This document shows, in pieces, positions 19,585 to 29,692 of a stretch of DNA of 64,000 nucleotides. Positions within the stretch are counted from its first letter, which is position 1, and each line of letters begins with the position of its first letter. The DNA comes from Pseudomonas rhizophila (GTDB lineage Bacteria; Pseudomonadota; Gammaproteobacteria; Pseudomonadales; Pseudomonadaceae). The notes under the pieces were generated by a model, which did no database searches, had not been told where the DNA came from, and saw only the letters and a program-made list of their open reading frames with translations. Location: the NCBI RefSeq assembly GCF_003033885.1, contig NZ_CP024081.1:1643980-1707979 (forward strand). Direction: 5' to 3'. Made by a program: the position numbers and the translations under genes.

Positions 19585-20139
19585 TCAGGGCAGTGGCGAG
19601 AAGGGCGTGCGCCCGTCGGCGTTCTGCAATTCCATCAGGTATTTGCGGAAGATCTGCCCCAGCACCTGGGTCGCGACTTCCAGTTCGTCGCGGGGCATCT
19701 GTTCGGCGACTTCGTCGGCGGTGTCCAGGGCTTCTTCGGCGCCATTGACCGCTGCCATCTTCAAGACAATGTAGGCCTGCACGTTGTTGGCCGGCACGCC
19801 TTCGCCATGGAAGAACATGCCGCCCAGCTTGTATTGCGCCTGGGCATGGCCTTGCAGTGAGGCTTTTTCGAAGTAGCTGAGGGCCAGTTTGAGGTCGCGC
19901 GGCGCAGCCTTGCCGTCGTAGTAGAACTCGCCCAACTCGTATTGCGCTTGTGCATCGCCCGCGTCCGCCGCTTTTTGACAGGCGTCGAGTGCCGGTGCGA
20001 GATCTTGTGGCTGGGTGTTGAGCGTGCAACGGCCCATCGCCGGGATCAACAACGAGTTGCCGCCTGCTTGTGCGTTCGCCAGCAGCGGCTGAAGGAGCAA
20101 CAGGCAGCCCAGGGCAAGGGTGCGGCCGGTGCGGTTCAT
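19585..20139 (-). CDS. Exported Sel1/TPR repeat protein
   Basis: A 184-residue protein with a Sec signal peptide (cleavage probably after LLANAQA) and two or three Sel1-like repeats (AQAQYELGEFYYDGKAAPRD; AQAQYKLGGMFFHGEGVPAN). Sel1 repeats make helical protein-binding surfaces. The start MNRTGRTLALG is preferred over an ATG 20 codons upstream, which lacks a signal-like N-terminus. A gene of this type sits between the DUF1820 gene and hemL in P. aeruginosa. No specific partner can be inferred. Confidence 0.82.
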   Translation of the reverse strand: MNRTGRTLALGCLLLLQPLLANAQAGGNSLLIPAMGRCTLNTQPQDLAPALDACQKAADAGDAQAQYELGEFYYDGKAAPRDLKLALSYFEKASLQGHAQAQYKLGGMFFHGEGVPANNVQAYIVLKMAAVNGAEEALDTADEVAEQMPRDELEVATQVLGQIFRKYLMELQNADGRTPFSPLP

Positions 20140-20197
20140 GGGAATCGACTTACCTCTGAGGGGCACGCGGACCCTCCGGGGGATCCAATAAGCGCGC

Positions 20198-20227
20198 ATT
20201 ATGAAATAAGCAGGGCCATCCTTACAA
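20198..20227 (-). promoter_or_regulatory. Candidate sigma70 promoter for the Sel1-repeat gene
   Basis: On the minus strand TTGTAA (20222-20227) and CATAAT (20198-20203) are spaced by 18 bp, about 60 bases upstream of the chosen start codon. Each box differs from consensus by one or two bases. Confidence 0.4.
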
Positions 20228-20357
20228 AGTCTTTACTCGTTTTTCTGCTGCGAGGGAGCGCTAACGGCAGCTTCGAGGGGTAATACGTAGGAAAAGGGGC
20301 AAGAGGTTGTCGTCAATCACTGACGCCAGCGTCAGCCGGCGTCAGTTATCCACAGGC

Positions 20358-21641
20358 TTACTTCAATGCGGCGAAGGCCCGCTCGGCGGCGTCGAGGGTG
20401 ATCTTCAGCTCGGCCTCGCCATGGGCGATGGAGGTAAAGCCGGCTTCGAACGCGCTCGGTGCCAGGTACACGCCACCGTCGAGCATCAGGTGGAAGAAAC
20501 GCTTGAAGCGGTCAGCGTCGCTGGCCATCACATCTTCGAAGGTCACGATGTCATCGGCGCCACTGAAGTACAGGCCGAACATGCCACCGGCCTGGGTGGT
20601 CACGAACGGAATGCCCGCTGCGTCGGCACGAATCTGCAAACCGTCGAGCAGACGGGTGGTGTAGTCGGTCAGCTCGGCGTGAAAGCCCGGGCGGCTGATC
20701 AGACGCAGGGTGGTCAGGCCGGCGGCCATGGCCAGCGGATTGCCTGACAGCGTACCGGCCTGGTAGACCGGACCCAGCGGCGCGATGCATTCCATGATGG
20801 CACGCTTGCCGCCGAAGCAACCGACCGGCATGCCGCCGCCGATGATCTTGCCGAAGGTGCTCAGGTCCGGTGTCACGCCGTAGTGGGCCTGGGCGCCGCC
20901 GAGGGCTACGCGGAAACCGGTCATCACTTCGTCGAAAATCAGCACCACGCCGTGCTGGTCGCACAGGCTGCGCAGGCCTTCGAGGAAACCCGGCGCCGGC
21001 GGTACGCAGTTCATGTTGCCAGCCACAGGCTCGACGATGATGCAGGCCACTTCCTGGCCGACTTCGCTGAGCATCTTCTCGACTTCTTCGAGGTCGTTGA
21101 ACGGCAGGGTCAGGGTGTGCTTGGCAAACGCTGCGGGCACGCCGGCCGAACTTGGTACACCTTGGGTCAGCGCGCCGGAACCGGCCTTGACCAGCAGGCT
21201 GTCGGAGTGGCCGTGGTAGCAGCCTTCGAACTTGATGATGCTGTCGCGACCGGTGAAGCCCCGTGCCAGGCGAATCGCACTCATGGTTGCCTCGGTGCCG
21301 GAGCTGACCATGCGCACCATTTCCATCGACGGCACGATCGAGCAGACCAGGTCGGCCATCTCGGTTTCCATAGCGGTCGGGGCACCGTAGGACAGGCCGT
21401 GCTGCAACTGGTTGCGCACCGCTTCCACCACGTCCGGATGGCTGTGGCCCAGAATCATAGGGCCCCACGAACCGACGTAGTCCACATAGCGCTTGTCATC
21501 TTCGTCCGTCACGTACGCGCCTTCGGCGTGTTTGAAGAACAGCGGGGTGCCGCCAACGCTCTTGAACGCACGAACGGGGGAGTTCACGCCGCCGGGGATG
21601 TGCTTTTGGGCATTGGCAAACAGGGTTTCGGAACGGGACAT
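20358..21641 (-). CDS. hemL: Glutamate-1-semialdehyde 2,1-aminomutase
   Basis: This PLP enzyme turns glutamate-1-semialdehyde into 5-aminolevulinate for haem synthesis. The 427-residue protein has the PLP lysine in [14 protein letters not shown], the cofactor-binding [16 protein letters not shown], and [10 protein letters not shown]. Its length matches the family. thiE and thiD lie upstream on the same strand, 24 bases away, suggesting co-transcription. Confidence 0.97.
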   Translation of the reverse strand: MSRSETLFANAQKHIPGGVNSPVRAFKSVGGTPLFFKHAEGAYVTDEDDKRYVDYVGSWGPMILGHSHPDVVEAVRNQLQHGLSYGAPTAMETEMADLVCSIVPSMEMVRMVSSGTEATMSAIRLARGFTGRDSIIKFEGCYHGHSDSLLVKAGSGALTQGVPSSAGVPAAFAKHTLTLPFNDLEEVEKMLSEVGQEVACIIVEPVAGNMNCVPPAPGFLEGLRSLCDQHGVVLIFDEVMTGFRVALGGAQAHYGVTPDLSTFGKIIGGGMPVGCFGGKRAIMECIAPLGPVYQAGTLSGNPLAMAAGLTTLRLISRPGFHAELTDYTTRLLDGLQIRADAAGIPFVTTQAGGMFGLYFSGADDIVTFEDVMASDADRFKRFFHLMLDGGVYLAPSAFEAGFTSIAHGEAELKITLDAAERAFAALK

Positions 21642-21665
21642 GGTTGGGCTCTCGAAATCGAAAAA

Positions 21666-22292
21666 TTATTTGATCTGCAACAGATCGTTGAAGGCACGGG
21701 CGCGGCGCGTCACTTCCTGGGGGCTGTCGGCGCCGAACAGACCATGGACCACGGCCAGCAGGTCGACACCGTGAGCCACCAGCGGGGCGGCGTTGTCCAG
21801 GGTGATGCCGCCGATGGCGCACACCGGTATATGCAGTTTGATCCGGGCCTGGTCGAGCAGTTCAAGGTTTGCACTGGGTGCGCCGGGCTTGGTGTTGGAG
21901 TTGAAGAAGCGTCCGAACGCGACATAGCTCGCGCCCTCGCTGGCGGCCTGTTCGGCCAGTTCCAGGCTGGAATGACAGGTGGAGCCGATGATTGCGTCGC
22001 GCCCCAGCAGCGCCCGTACTGGCGCCAGAGGGCCATCGGTCTGGCCCAGGTGAACGCCGACGCCCAGGCGCGCGGCCAGTTCGGCGTCGTCGTTGATGAT
22101 CAATCGGGTCTTGTAGCGCTCGCATAGATTGCGCAGCGCTTCGGCTTCGCGCAGACGACGGGCTTCGTCGCTGCTTTTATCACGGTATTGCAGCAGGGTG
22201 ACGCCACCTTCCAGTGCCGCTTGCACATACGCGAGGAATTTGCCGGCCAGCAGTTGGCTATCGGTGATGGCGTAAAGGCCACGTAGTTTCAT
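21666..22292 (-). CDS. thiE: Thiamine-phosphate synthase
   Basis: ThiE couples the pyrimidine and thiazole moieties to give thiamine phosphate. The 208-residue TIM-barrel protein starts at [11 protein letters not shown], the conserved beginning; the 96-residue upstream extension overlaps thiD in another frame and is rejected. Family motifs [14 protein letters not shown] and [10 protein letters not shown] are present. It lies 16 bases after thiD on the same strand, and hemL follows. No TPP riboswitch is visible in the short upstream gaps. Confidence 0.95.
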   Translation of the reverse strand: MKLRGLYAITDSQLLAGKFLAYVQAALEGGVTLLQYRDKSSDEARRLREAEALRNLCERYKTRLIINDDAELAARLGVGVHLGQTDGPLAPVRALLGRDAIIGSTCHSSLELAEQAASEGASYVAFGRFFNSNTKPGAPSANLELLDQARIKLHIPVCAIGGITLDNAAPLVAHGVDLLAVVHGLFGADSPQEVTRRARAFNDLLQIK

Positions 22293-22308
22293 TCCACAGC
22301 CTCCGGGG

Positions 22309-23106
22309 CTACGAGCAGAAATCCAGCGGCAGGCGACGCGGGACGAACTGGCCTTTGCCCAGCTGTTCGGCATCGCGCAGGGTGCGCCAGGTGTAATCCA
22401 GTGCTGTCTTGACCGCGCTGGCGAGGTGTTCGCCCTGGGCCAGTCGTCCAGCCAGGGCGCTGGCCAGGGTGCAGCCGGAACCATGGTAGCTGCCGGGCAA
22501 GCGCTGGCAGGTGAAGGTTTCGCGGCGACCATCGCGGCTGTACAGGCGATTGTGGACTTCATGTTCGTCGCCGTGACCACCGGTGATCAACAGGTGCTTG
22601 ACGAAGGGCAGCAGTTTTTCGGCGCATTCATCGGCGCTGCCCTCTGGCAGTTCAGCGAGGATGCGTGCTTCCGGCAGATTGGGGGTGGCGATGATTGCCA
22701 GGGGTAACAGGCGTTCGCGCATGGCGTAGCCGACTTCATCCTTGCCCAATCGTCCGCCGCCACCGGCTCGCAGCACTGGGTCGCAGACCATGGGCAAATG
22801 CGGGTGCGCCTGCAGCAGTTCGACTACCGTGTCGACCATTTCCAGTGAGCCGAGCATCCCCAGCTTGACCGCCGCTACCTGCGAATCGTTGAGCACGGCA
22901 TTGGCTTGCGCCAGCACCCACTCCCGATCGAGCACGCGGAAATCGCTCACGTTAACCGTGTCCTGCACGGTCAACGCGGTAACGGCCGGGGCGGCATGAC
23001 AACCCTGGGCGAGCAGGGCTTCGATATCTGCCTGCAAACCGGCGCCACCACTGGGGTCGTGGCCGGAGAGACAGAGGACAACGGGGCGAGAGCTGTAGAT
23101 ATTCAT
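22309..23106 (-). CDS. thiD: Hydroxymethylpyrimidine (phosphate) kinase
   Basis: ThiD phosphorylates HMP and HMP-P for thiamine synthesis. The 265-residue ribokinase-fold protein has [16 protein letters not shown] (the substrate loop) and the anion-hole motif [16 protein letters not shown]. The start [15 protein letters not shown] is chosen over a start 7 codons upstream. It heads the thiD-thiE-hemL unit. Confidence 0.95.
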   Translation of the reverse strand: MNIYSSRPVVLCLSGHDPSGGAGLQADIEALLAQGCHAAPAVTALTVQDTVNVSDFRVLDREWVLAQANAVLNDSQVAAVKLGMLGSLEMVDTVVELLQAHPHLPMVCDPVLRAGGGGRLGKDEVGYAMRERLLPLAIIATPNLPEARILAELPEGSADECAEKLLPFVKHLLITGGHGDEHEVHNRLYSRDGRRETFTCQRLPGSYHGSGCTLASALAGRLAQGEHLASAVKTALDYTWRTLRDAEQLGKGQFVPRRLPLDFCS

Positions 23107-23419
23107 GGTGCGCGAGCTTACCACCAAACCTGTTTTGTCGGTGGTCGGACTCTGAGGGTTTTATGCTGGACTGCTTGCTCTGATGATTGCTTTTGATCCA
23201 CCCGTTGCCGACCTGACCAAAGCAACAGCTCTATCTCAATGCTTGGCGCTGGAACGCCCGTTCTAGAGCCATCTGTAGGAAAAATTTCAATGGTGCAAAT
23301 TGGCCATCAGCGGCTATGCTAGAAATGGATCCAACCAATAACAGGTAATGCCGGTTTTACGTCTACTCAGGGAATGGGGGGCTTCCTGATTCAACCGGAC
23401 AGGCCACGCTGGGGCTTAA
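23107..23419. other. Divergent intergenic region thiD / ladS
   Basis: 313 bp between divergently transcribed thiD and ladS. It must hold both promoters. The best -10-like stretch towards ladS is CTATGCTAGAAA near 23313-23324. No repeat or small gene was recognised. Confidence 0.5.
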
Positions 23420-25804
23420 ATGCGCTATTTGCTGATGTTGCTGCTGTGCTTGCCCGCTTTGGCAAGCGCCCTCGAATTCGATGAATTCACCCAAAGCCTG
23501 CCCTTGGGCCATGCCCTGCAGGTGTTCGAAGACACCCACGGTACGGCCACCATCGACGATGTCCTGGCAGAGGCCGCGGCGGGTCACTTCAAGCCCCATG
23601 ACAAAGCCACGCTGAACGCTGGTTATTCGCGCTCGGCATTCTGGCTGAAAATAGACCTGCACTACCGTCCCGGCAATCCGGACGCCCAACGCACCTGGTT
23701 GTTGGAGCTGGCCTATCCGCCGCTGGACCATTTGGACTTGTATCTGCCTGACAGCGCCGGGGCGTATCGCCTGGTTCGCCAGACCGGCGATGCCTTGCCG
23801 TTCGCCAGCCGTGAAATTCGCCAGAACAACTACCTGTTCAGCCTGGACTTCAAACCTGAACAACGCCAGGCCGTGTACCTGCGCCTGCAAAGCCAGGGGT
23901 CGATCCAGGCGCCGCTGACGTTGTGGTCGAGCACGGCCTATCTTGAGCAACAACCTGTGCGCTTGTACGTGTTGGGCACCATCTATGGCGTACTGCTGGG
24001 GATGCTGGTCTACAACCTGTTCATTTACCTGAGCGTGCGGGACACCAGTTACCTTTATTACATCGTTTATATCGCCTCGTTCGGCTTGTATCAGTTGTCG
24101 GTCAACGGAGCGGCCGTGGAGTATTTCTGGCCGGACAACCCCTGGTGGGCCAATGCCGCAACCCCCTTTTTCATCGGCTGTGCGGGTCTGTTCGGCAGCC
24201 AGTTTGCGCGCAGCTTCCTGCAAACCGCGCAACACAGTCGTTGGCTTGACCGGCTGCTGCTGGCGCTGATCGCCTACAGCGCCGTAGTGGTGGGCCTGTC
24301 GCTGATGACCAGTTACGCCCTGGCCTTGCGCCTGGCGACGGCATTGGCGCTGGTGTTTACCGTGGTGATTTTCGCCGCCGGGCTGTTCGTCTGGTGGCGT
24401 GGCCTGCGGGTGGCGCGTTATTTCATCATCGCTTGGTCGGCGTTTCTGCTGGGGGGCGTGGTCAACACGATGATGGTGCTCGGTTATCTGCCGAACGTAT
24501 TCCTGACCATGTACGCCAGCCAGATCGGCTCGGCCATCGAAGTAGCGCTGTTGTCCCTGGCCCTGGCCGACCGTATCAATGCCATGCGCGAGCAGCAGGC
24601 CCAGACGCTGTTCGACGCCGGGCAGAAACTTGAAGTGCTCAACCAGCAATTGGCCCATGGCAACAAACTCAAGGATGAATTCCTCGCCACCTTGACCCAT
24701 GAGCTGCGCACGCCGATGAATGGCGTGATCGGTTCGCTGGAGTTGATGGAAACCGTCGAAATGAATGAGGAGCTGACCCAGTATCAACAGACCGCCGCAG
24801 GTTCTGCGCGGGACATGATGCGCATGGTCAACGGCATCCTCACCCTTACAGAGTTGCAGGCCGGCAAGCTCAAGGCCTACCCGGCGCCGTTCAGTCTGCG
24901 CGCGATGGTCGACGCCTTGCAGGTGCAGTTCGGTGCCAATGCGGCGGTCAAGAGCCTGGATTTCAAGGTCGACGTGGCACCCGGCCTGACGGACCGGCTG
25001 ATCGGTGACAGTGGCAAGCTGGCCCAATGCCTGGAATGCCTGCTGGACAACGCCGTCAAGTTCACCCGCACAGGGGGCCTGGCGCTGCGGGTCAGTGGCA
25101 GACCGTCGGGGCTCGATCGGCTGGTGTTGTCCTTTGCCGTGATCGACACCGGTATTGGTTTCACGGACCTTGGAGAGGCGAGCTTGTACCAGCGCTTCTT
25201 CCAGCTGGACGGTTCCATGACCCGGGAATACGGCGGTCTCGGCGTGGGGCTGGCGATCTGTCGGCAGCTGGTGGAGTTGCTGGGCGGACGCCTGACTCAC
25301 ACCTCCGAACCCGGTCGCGGCAGCCGATTCCAGTTGGATGTCGAGGTGGAAATGGCCGTGCCCGTGGAGGCGCCCACGCCATTTTCGTTCAGCCCGCGAG
25401 AAAGCGCGCGGTTGCCCCAGGATTGCACGGTGTTGCTGGCTGACGACAACAGCATTGATCTGCTGGTGATGCGCGGCATGTTGCTCAAGCTCGGTTACCG
25501 GGTGCGTACCGCCGACAGCGGCCGCGCGGCACTGGATGTGCTGCAGGGCGAGAGTGTTGATGCCGTGCTGCTCGATTGCCAGTCGCCACCGCTGGACGGG
25601 GTGTCGGTCTGCTGTCAGATCCGTACGCTCGCCGGCTGCGAGGACCTGCCGGTGTTTGTGGTCAGTCCCAATCCGAATCACGAGCGCTGCACGTCGGGCG
25701 CGTTGACCGATTACCTGAGCAAACCGGTGAAATTCGAGGTGTTGCGCACGATTCTGCAACGGCGGGTACTTTGTCAAAAACAGGGTGAAAGCGCCGATAT
25801 TTAG
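23420..25804 (+). CDS. ladS: Hybrid sensor histidine kinase LadS
   Basis: The 794-residue protein has a signal peptide (about 1-17), a periplasmic 7TMR-DISMED2 domain (about 30-170), seven membrane segments (about 180-395), a histidine kinase core with phospho-acceptor His427 in THELRTPMNG, N-box LDNAVKF and DTGIGF, and a receiver domain with Asp719 in LLDCQSPPLDG and a conserved Lys in LSKPVKF. Architecture, length and the thiD/ladS neighbourhood match P. aeruginosa LadS (PA3974). There, LadS feeds the GacS/GacA-Rsm cascade to favour biofilm and type VI secretion and responds to calcium. All phosphorelay residues are intact. Signal and output in this species are inferred. Confidence 0.9.
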   Translation: MRYLLMLLLCLPALASALEFDEFTQSLPLGHALQVFEDTHGTATIDDVLAEAAAGHFKPHDKATLNAGYSRSAFWLKIDLHYRPGNPDAQRTWLLELAYPPLDHLDLYLPDSAGAYRLVRQTGDALPFASREIRQNNYLFSLDFKPEQRQAVYLRLQSQGSIQAPLTLWSSTAYLEQQPVRLYVLGTIYGVLLGMLVYNLFIYLSVRDTSYLYYIVYIASFGLYQLSVNGAAVEYFWPDNPWWANAATPFFIGCAGLFGSQFARSFLQTAQHSRWLDRLLLALIAYSAVVVGLSLMTSYALALRLATALALVFTVVIFAAGLFVWWRGLRVARYFIIAWSAFLLGGVVNTMMVLGYLPNVFLTMYASQIGSAIEVALLSLALADRINAMREQQAQTLFDAGQKLEVLNQQLAHGNKLKDEFLATLTHELRTPMNGVIGSLELMETVEMNEELTQYQQTAAGSARDMMRMVNGILTLTELQAGKLKAYPAPFSLRAMVDALQVQFGANAAVKSLDFKVDVAPGLTDRLIGDSGKLAQCLECLLDNAVKFTRTGGLALRVSGRPSGLDRLVLSFAVIDTGIGFTDLGEASLYQRFFQLDGSMTREYGGLGVGLAICRQLVELLGGRLTHTSEPGRGSRFQLDVEVEMAVPVEAPTPFSFSPRESARLPQDCTVLLADDNSIDLLVMRGMLLKLGYRVRTADSGRAALDVLQGESVDAVLLDCQSPPLDGVSVCCQIRTLAGCEDLPVFVVSPNPNHERCTSGALTDYLSKPVKFEVLRTILQRRVLCQKQGESADI

Positions 25805-25878
25805 GCGGGTATGACACTTTGTTCGGCCTTGGGGCGGTGCTTAACTGAACCTCTGCTGGCCGACCAAGGAGCCCTGTC

Positions 25879-27528
25879 ATGAACCTGCACCAGTTCGCCG
25901 AAACCCACGAGGTCACCAATCAGCCACCGTCCCTGGATGGCGCCAACCTCTATCGCATCGACCTGCCGCTGCAACAGTGGTCGCAGCGTTTTGGTGCGGG
26001 TTGGGCGCAAGGGCGGATCGATGCGTATGGCGAGTTGGCCGGTGGGCCGCTGATGGAAGCGGGGTTTCTGGCGAACCAGAACAAGCCGGTGTTTTCCAGT
26101 CACGACCGCTACGGCCATCGCATCGATCTGGTGGAATTCCATCCCGCTTACCACCAGTTGATGCGCACCGCCGTCGAGCATGGCTTGCCCAGCCTGCCAT
26201 GGGCCCAGCCGCAACCCGGCGCCCACGTCGCCCGAGCCTCGATGACTTATCTGCACAGCCAGGCTGAAGCCGGCACCGGTTGTCCGCTGACCATGACCTT
26301 CGCCAGCGTCCCGGCGTTGCGTTTGCAACCGGACCTGGCCGAGCTCTGGGTGCCCAAAGCGCTCGCCACCGAGTACGACCCGCGAAACGTCGGCATGGCC
26401 CACAAGGCCGGGGTGACCCTCGGCATGGCGATGACTGAAAAGCAGGGCGGCACCGACGTGCGGGCCAACACCACCAAAGCTTATCCGGTGGGCGCCAGCG
26501 GTCCGGGCCAGGCCTATGAGCTGGTGGGCCACAAGTGGTTCTGCTCGGCGCCGATGTGCGATGCCTTCCTGACCCTGGCCCAGACCGACAAGGGCCTGAG
26601 CTGTTTCCTGCTGCCGCGCCATCGCCCGGACGACACCCGTAATCAGTTCTATATCCAGCGGCTGAAGAACAAGCTGGGCAACTGTTCCAACGCCTCCAGC
26701 GAAGTTGAATTCCGCGGTGCGCTGGCCTGGATGGTCGGTGAAGAAGGGCGAGGCGTGCCGACGATCATCGAGATGGTCGCCATGACCCGCTTCGATTGCA
26801 TGGTCGGTTCCAGTGCTCTGATGCGCCAGGCCCTGACCCAGGCCAGCCATCACTGCGCGCACCGGAAGGTCGGTGGCAAATTGTTGAGCGAACAGCCACT
26901 GATGCAAAACGTGCTGGCCGACCTGGCGCTGGAAAGCGAAGCCGCGCTCGCCCTGAGCCTGCGCATGGGCCGGGCGCTGGACCACTTGAGTGACGAACAC
27001 GAGGCCAAGTTCGCGCGGCTGGTGACTGCGGTGGGCAAATACTGGATCTGCAAACGCGCCCCCGCGATGATCAACGAAGCCGCCGAATGCATGGGCGGCG
27101 CTGGTTACGTCGAAGACAGCATCCTGCCGCGCCTCTATCGTGAAGCACCAGTGAACTCGACCTGGGAAGGCTCCGGCAATGTGCAGTGCCTGGATGTCTT
27201 GCGGGCGCTGTCCAAGGAACCGGGCGTGCTTGAAGTGCTGTTCACCGAGCTGGGTGACGGCCACGGCGACAAACGCCTGGCTGCCCACATCGATCGGTTG
27301 CAGGCGGCGTTCAAGGATACCGCTGACATCCAGTACCGCGCCCGGCAATTGACTGAAGAGATCGCCATCGGCCTGCAAGCCAAGCTGCTGCTGGAAGCGG
27401 GTAACAGCGACGTCAGCGATGCCTTCATCGCCAGCCGCCTGGGTTCGGCTGGCCGGGCATACGGCGCCTTGCCCCGAGGCCTGAATGTCGAGGCCATCGT
27501 GGCACGCTCCACGCCCCAAGGTTTCTAA
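25879..27528 (+). CDS. Acyl-CoA dehydrogenase, AidB type
   Basis: A 549-residue flavoprotein of the acyl-CoA dehydrogenase superfamily, longer than the usual 380-400 residues because of the AidB-type N-terminal extension. Motifs include MTEKQGGTDVRANTTKAYPV (FAD region), WFCSAPMCDAFLTLAQT and the C-terminal AAECMGGAGYVEDS with REAPVNSTWEGSGNVQCLD. E. coli AidB protects DNA during alkylation stress, but many homologues probably oxidise branched acyl-CoAs. I cannot separate these from sequence. A clear ribosome site (AAGGAG) precedes the ATG. Confidence 0.9.
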   Translation: MNLHQFAETHEVTNQPPSLDGANLYRIDLPLQQWSQRFGAGWAQGRIDAYGELAGGPLMEAGFLANQNKPVFSSHDRYGHRIDLVEFHPAYHQLMRTAVEHGLPSLPWAQPQPGAHVARASMTYLHSQAEAGTGCPLTMTFASVPALRLQPDLAELWVPKALATEYDPRNVGMAHKAGVTLGMAMTEKQGGTDVRANTTKAYPVGASGPGQAYELVGHKWFCSAPMCDAFLTLAQTDKGLSCFLLPRHRPDDTRNQFYIQRLKNKLGNCSNASSEVEFRGALAWMVGEEGRGVPTIIEMVAMTRFDCMVGSSALMRQALTQASHHCAHRKVGGKLLSEQPLMQNVLADLALESEAALALSLRMGRALDHLSDEHEAKFARLVTAVGKYWICKRAPAMINEAAECMGGAGYVEDSILPRLYREAPVNSTWEGSGNVQCLDVLRALSKEPGVLEVLFTELGDGHGDKRLAAHIDRLQAAFKDTADIQYRARQLTEEIAIGLQAKLLLEAGNSDVSDAFIASRLGSAGRAYGALPRGLNVEAIVARSTPQGF

Positions 27529-27538
27529 ACGCCGAACC

Positions 27539-28033
27539 TGTGGGAGCGAGCTTGCTCGCGAAGGCGTAGATACATCCAACATCTTTGCTGACTGATACAC
27601 CGCTATCGCGAGCAGGCTCGCTCCCACAGGGGATCTGCGGTGAATGAAGAACCTGCGGCTGGCGGCGATCAAGTGTGGGAGCGAGCCTGCTCGCGATGGC
27701 GGCGGCACATTCAACATCTCTGGTGACTGATACAGCGCTATCGCGAGCAAGCTCACTCCCACAGGGGATCTGCGGTGAATGAAGAATCTGCGACTGGTGG
27801 TGATCAAGGGTGGGAGCGAGCCTGCTCGCGAAGGCGGCGGCACATTCAACATCTCTGGTGACTGATACAGCGCTATCGCGAGCAGGCTCGCTCCCACAGG
27901 GGATCTGCGGTGAATGAAGAACCTGCGGCTGGCGGCGATCAAGGGTGGGAGCGAGCTTGCTCGCGATGGCGTCGGCACATTCAACATCTCTGGTGACTGA
28001 TACACCGCTATCGCGAGCAGGCTCGCTCCTACA
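27539..28033. repeat. Tandem array of four REPINs, 135-bp period
   Basis: Forward REP arms (GTGGGAGCGAGC...GCTCGCGA) begin at 27539, 27674, 27809 and 27944, an exact 135-bp spacing. Each is followed about 60 bp later by its inverted partner (CGCTATCGCGAGCAGGCTCG type). The spacers are also conserved between units (CACATTCAACATCTCTGGTG; GGGGATCTGCGGTGAATGAA). Because 135 is a multiple of 3, a long meaningless frame stays open through the array on the minus strand. The array fills the gap between the AidB-like gene and amn. Confidence 0.95.
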
Positions 28034-28140
28034 TGGGGATTTGTGGTGGATGATCGATCGCGCCCAATACGCCACTGTTCCCGTCGGCCGACGATGCAGG
28101 CAAGATGAAGGCCTGCAAGTCAGAACACAGGAAGCTGATC

Positions 28141-29604
28141 GTGACCGAAGCGTTTATTGTCGTTCAAACCGCCGAACAAGCCGTGGATCGTCTGGCGGCC
28201 CTGCACGAGCGTGCGACCACTGCGCTGAACCAGGCGCTCAAGCGGTACCTCAAGGATCGCATCGAGCCGGATGCCGAACAGCGGGCGTTGTTTCGCTATC
28301 CCGCCCTGCGCCTGACCTATCACTGCCATGGCGAAGTCCCGCAAACCACCCGCGCCTACGCCAAGGTCCAGTTGCCGGGCACCTACAGTGTCACCGTCAC
28401 CCATCCGGCTGCGTTCCGTAAATACCTGCTGGAGCAGTTGGTCCCGCTGATGCACGACTTTACCGTCACCGTCGAAGTGGGTGTCAGCGAGCAGAACATT
28501 CCCTATCCCTACGTGGTGGAGCAGGGTGATGAACTGGCCGGCTCCGGCGTGACTGCCGCGGTGCTGGCGCGAGTGTTCCCCAGTACCGACCTGTCGGCCG
28601 CCACCGATGGCATTGCCGACGGCCTCTATGACTGGGAAAACACCGACCCGCTGCCGCTGGCGTTGTTTGACGCGGCGCGGGTGGACTTTTCCCTGCGTCG
28701 GCTGGTGCATTACACCGGCAGCGACTGGCGCCATGTGCAGCCGTGGATCCTGCTGACCAACTATCACCGTTATGTGGATCAGTTCATTGTCCATGGCTTG
28801 GAGCAACTGCGCAGCGACCCGCGTTTTGTGCGCATGGTCCTGCCGGGCAACGTGATCATCGAAAAGAGCATGGACCACGGTGAAGCCTCGGCGATCGCCG
28901 CGGGCGTGGTCTGGCACCGCTACCAGATGCCGGCCTATCACCTGCAGGCCAGCGACGGCCACGGCGTGACGCTGGTGAACATCGGCGTCGGGCCGTCCAA
29001 CGCCAAGAACATCACCGACCACCTCGCCGTGCTGCGCCCCCACTGTTGGCTGATGATCGGTCACTGCGGTGGGCTGCGGCAGTCCCAGACCATCGGCGAC
29101 TACGTGCTGGCCCACGCTTACATGCGTCGCGATGGCATCCTCGACCGGGTCGTGCCGCCGAATATTCCGATCCCGGCCCTGGCTGAAGTGCAGATGGCCT
29201 TGCAGCAAGCGGCGGCCAATGTCACCGGTGAAAAGGGCGACGAGCTGAAGAAGCGCCTGCGCACCGGCACTGTACTGACCTACGACGACCGCAACTGGGA
29301 ATTGCGCTGGGCCCAGGAGCGTCCGTTGATCAACCTGTCCCGCGCCGTGGCGGTGGACATGGAAAGCGGCACCATCGCCGCTCAGGGATACCGCTTGCGG
29401 GTGCCGTACGGCACGTTGCTTTGTGTCTCGGACAAACCGCTGCACAGCGAGATCAAATTGCCGGGTTCGGCCAACGCGTTTTACGAACGGGCGGTCAACC
29501 AGCACCTGAAGATCGGCATCGCGGCGCTGGACCTGTTGCGCAACGAACTCAACTCGCTGCACTCGCGCAAGTTGCGCAGCTTCGACGAGCCGCCGTTCCG
29601 CTGA
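28141..29604 (+). CDS. amn: AMP nucleosidase
   Basis: The enzyme splits AMP into adenine and ribose 5-phosphate. The 487-residue protein has an N-terminal AMNp_N domain (about 1-165) and a C-terminal phosphorylase-fold domain with NIGVGPSNAKNITDHLAVLR, IGHCGGLRQSQTIGDYVLAH and the catalytic-region AVDMESGTIAAQGY. I start it at the GTG at 28141 because AGGAAG lies 9-15 bases before it. An in-frame ATG at 28105 would add 12 residues and is the alternative. E. coli Amn has 484 residues, supporting the shorter form. Confidence 0.92.
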   Translation: MTEAFIVVQTAEQAVDRLAALHERATTALNQALKRYLKDRIEPDAEQRALFRYPALRLTYHCHGEVPQTTRAYAKVQLPGTYSVTVTHPAAFRKYLLEQLVPLMHDFTVTVEVGVSEQNIPYPYVVEQGDELAGSGVTAAVLARVFPSTDLSAATDGIADGLYDWENTDPLPLALFDAARVDFSLRRLVHYTGSDWRHVQPWILLTNYHRYVDQFIVHGLEQLRSDPRFVRMVLPGNVIIEKSMDHGEASAIAAGVVWHRYQMPAYHLQASDGHGVTLVNIGVGPSNAKNITDHLAVLRPHCWLMIGHCGGLRQSQTIGDYVLAHAYMRRDGILDRVVPPNIPIPALAEVQMALQQAAANVTGEKGDELKKRLRTGTVLTYDDRNWELRWAQERPLINLSRAVAVDMESGTIAAQGYRLRVPYGTLLCVSDKPLHSEIKLPGSANAFYERAVNQHLKIGIAALDLLRNELNSLHSRKLRSFDEPPFR

Positions 29605-29638
29605 TGAACTGATCCCGGTTGAAGGGGCAGTGGTTATT

Positions 29639-29677
29639 TAACGGTCGGGCCACTAGCATGGTTGGCCCAGACCGTTA
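29639..29677 (+). terminator. Hairpin between amn and rluE
   Basis: Stem TAACGGTC / GACCGTTA extended by GGGCCA / TGGCCC with one bulged base. It is followed by GATGTTGTGTTTG, moderately T-rich. It lies 35 bases after the amn stop and ends just before the rluE start. Confidence 0.5.
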
Positions 29678-29692
29678 GATGTTGTGTTTGCC

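Noticed and set aside
23363..25777. 804-codon open frame on the minus strand
   Set aside because: Antisense to ladS; rich in Gln/His/Arg with no domain pattern.
25801..28005. 734-codon minus-strand frame with 45-residue repeats
   Set aside because: It is antisense to the AidB-like gene, joined to the REPIN array. The repeats arise because the 135-bp period is a multiple of three.
27539..28033. Possible CRISPR array
   Set aside because: Repeats are self-complementary REP doublets with 135-bp period and conserved spacers, and no cas gene is present.
28120..29562. 480-codon minus-strand frame
   Set aside because: Antisense shadow of amn.
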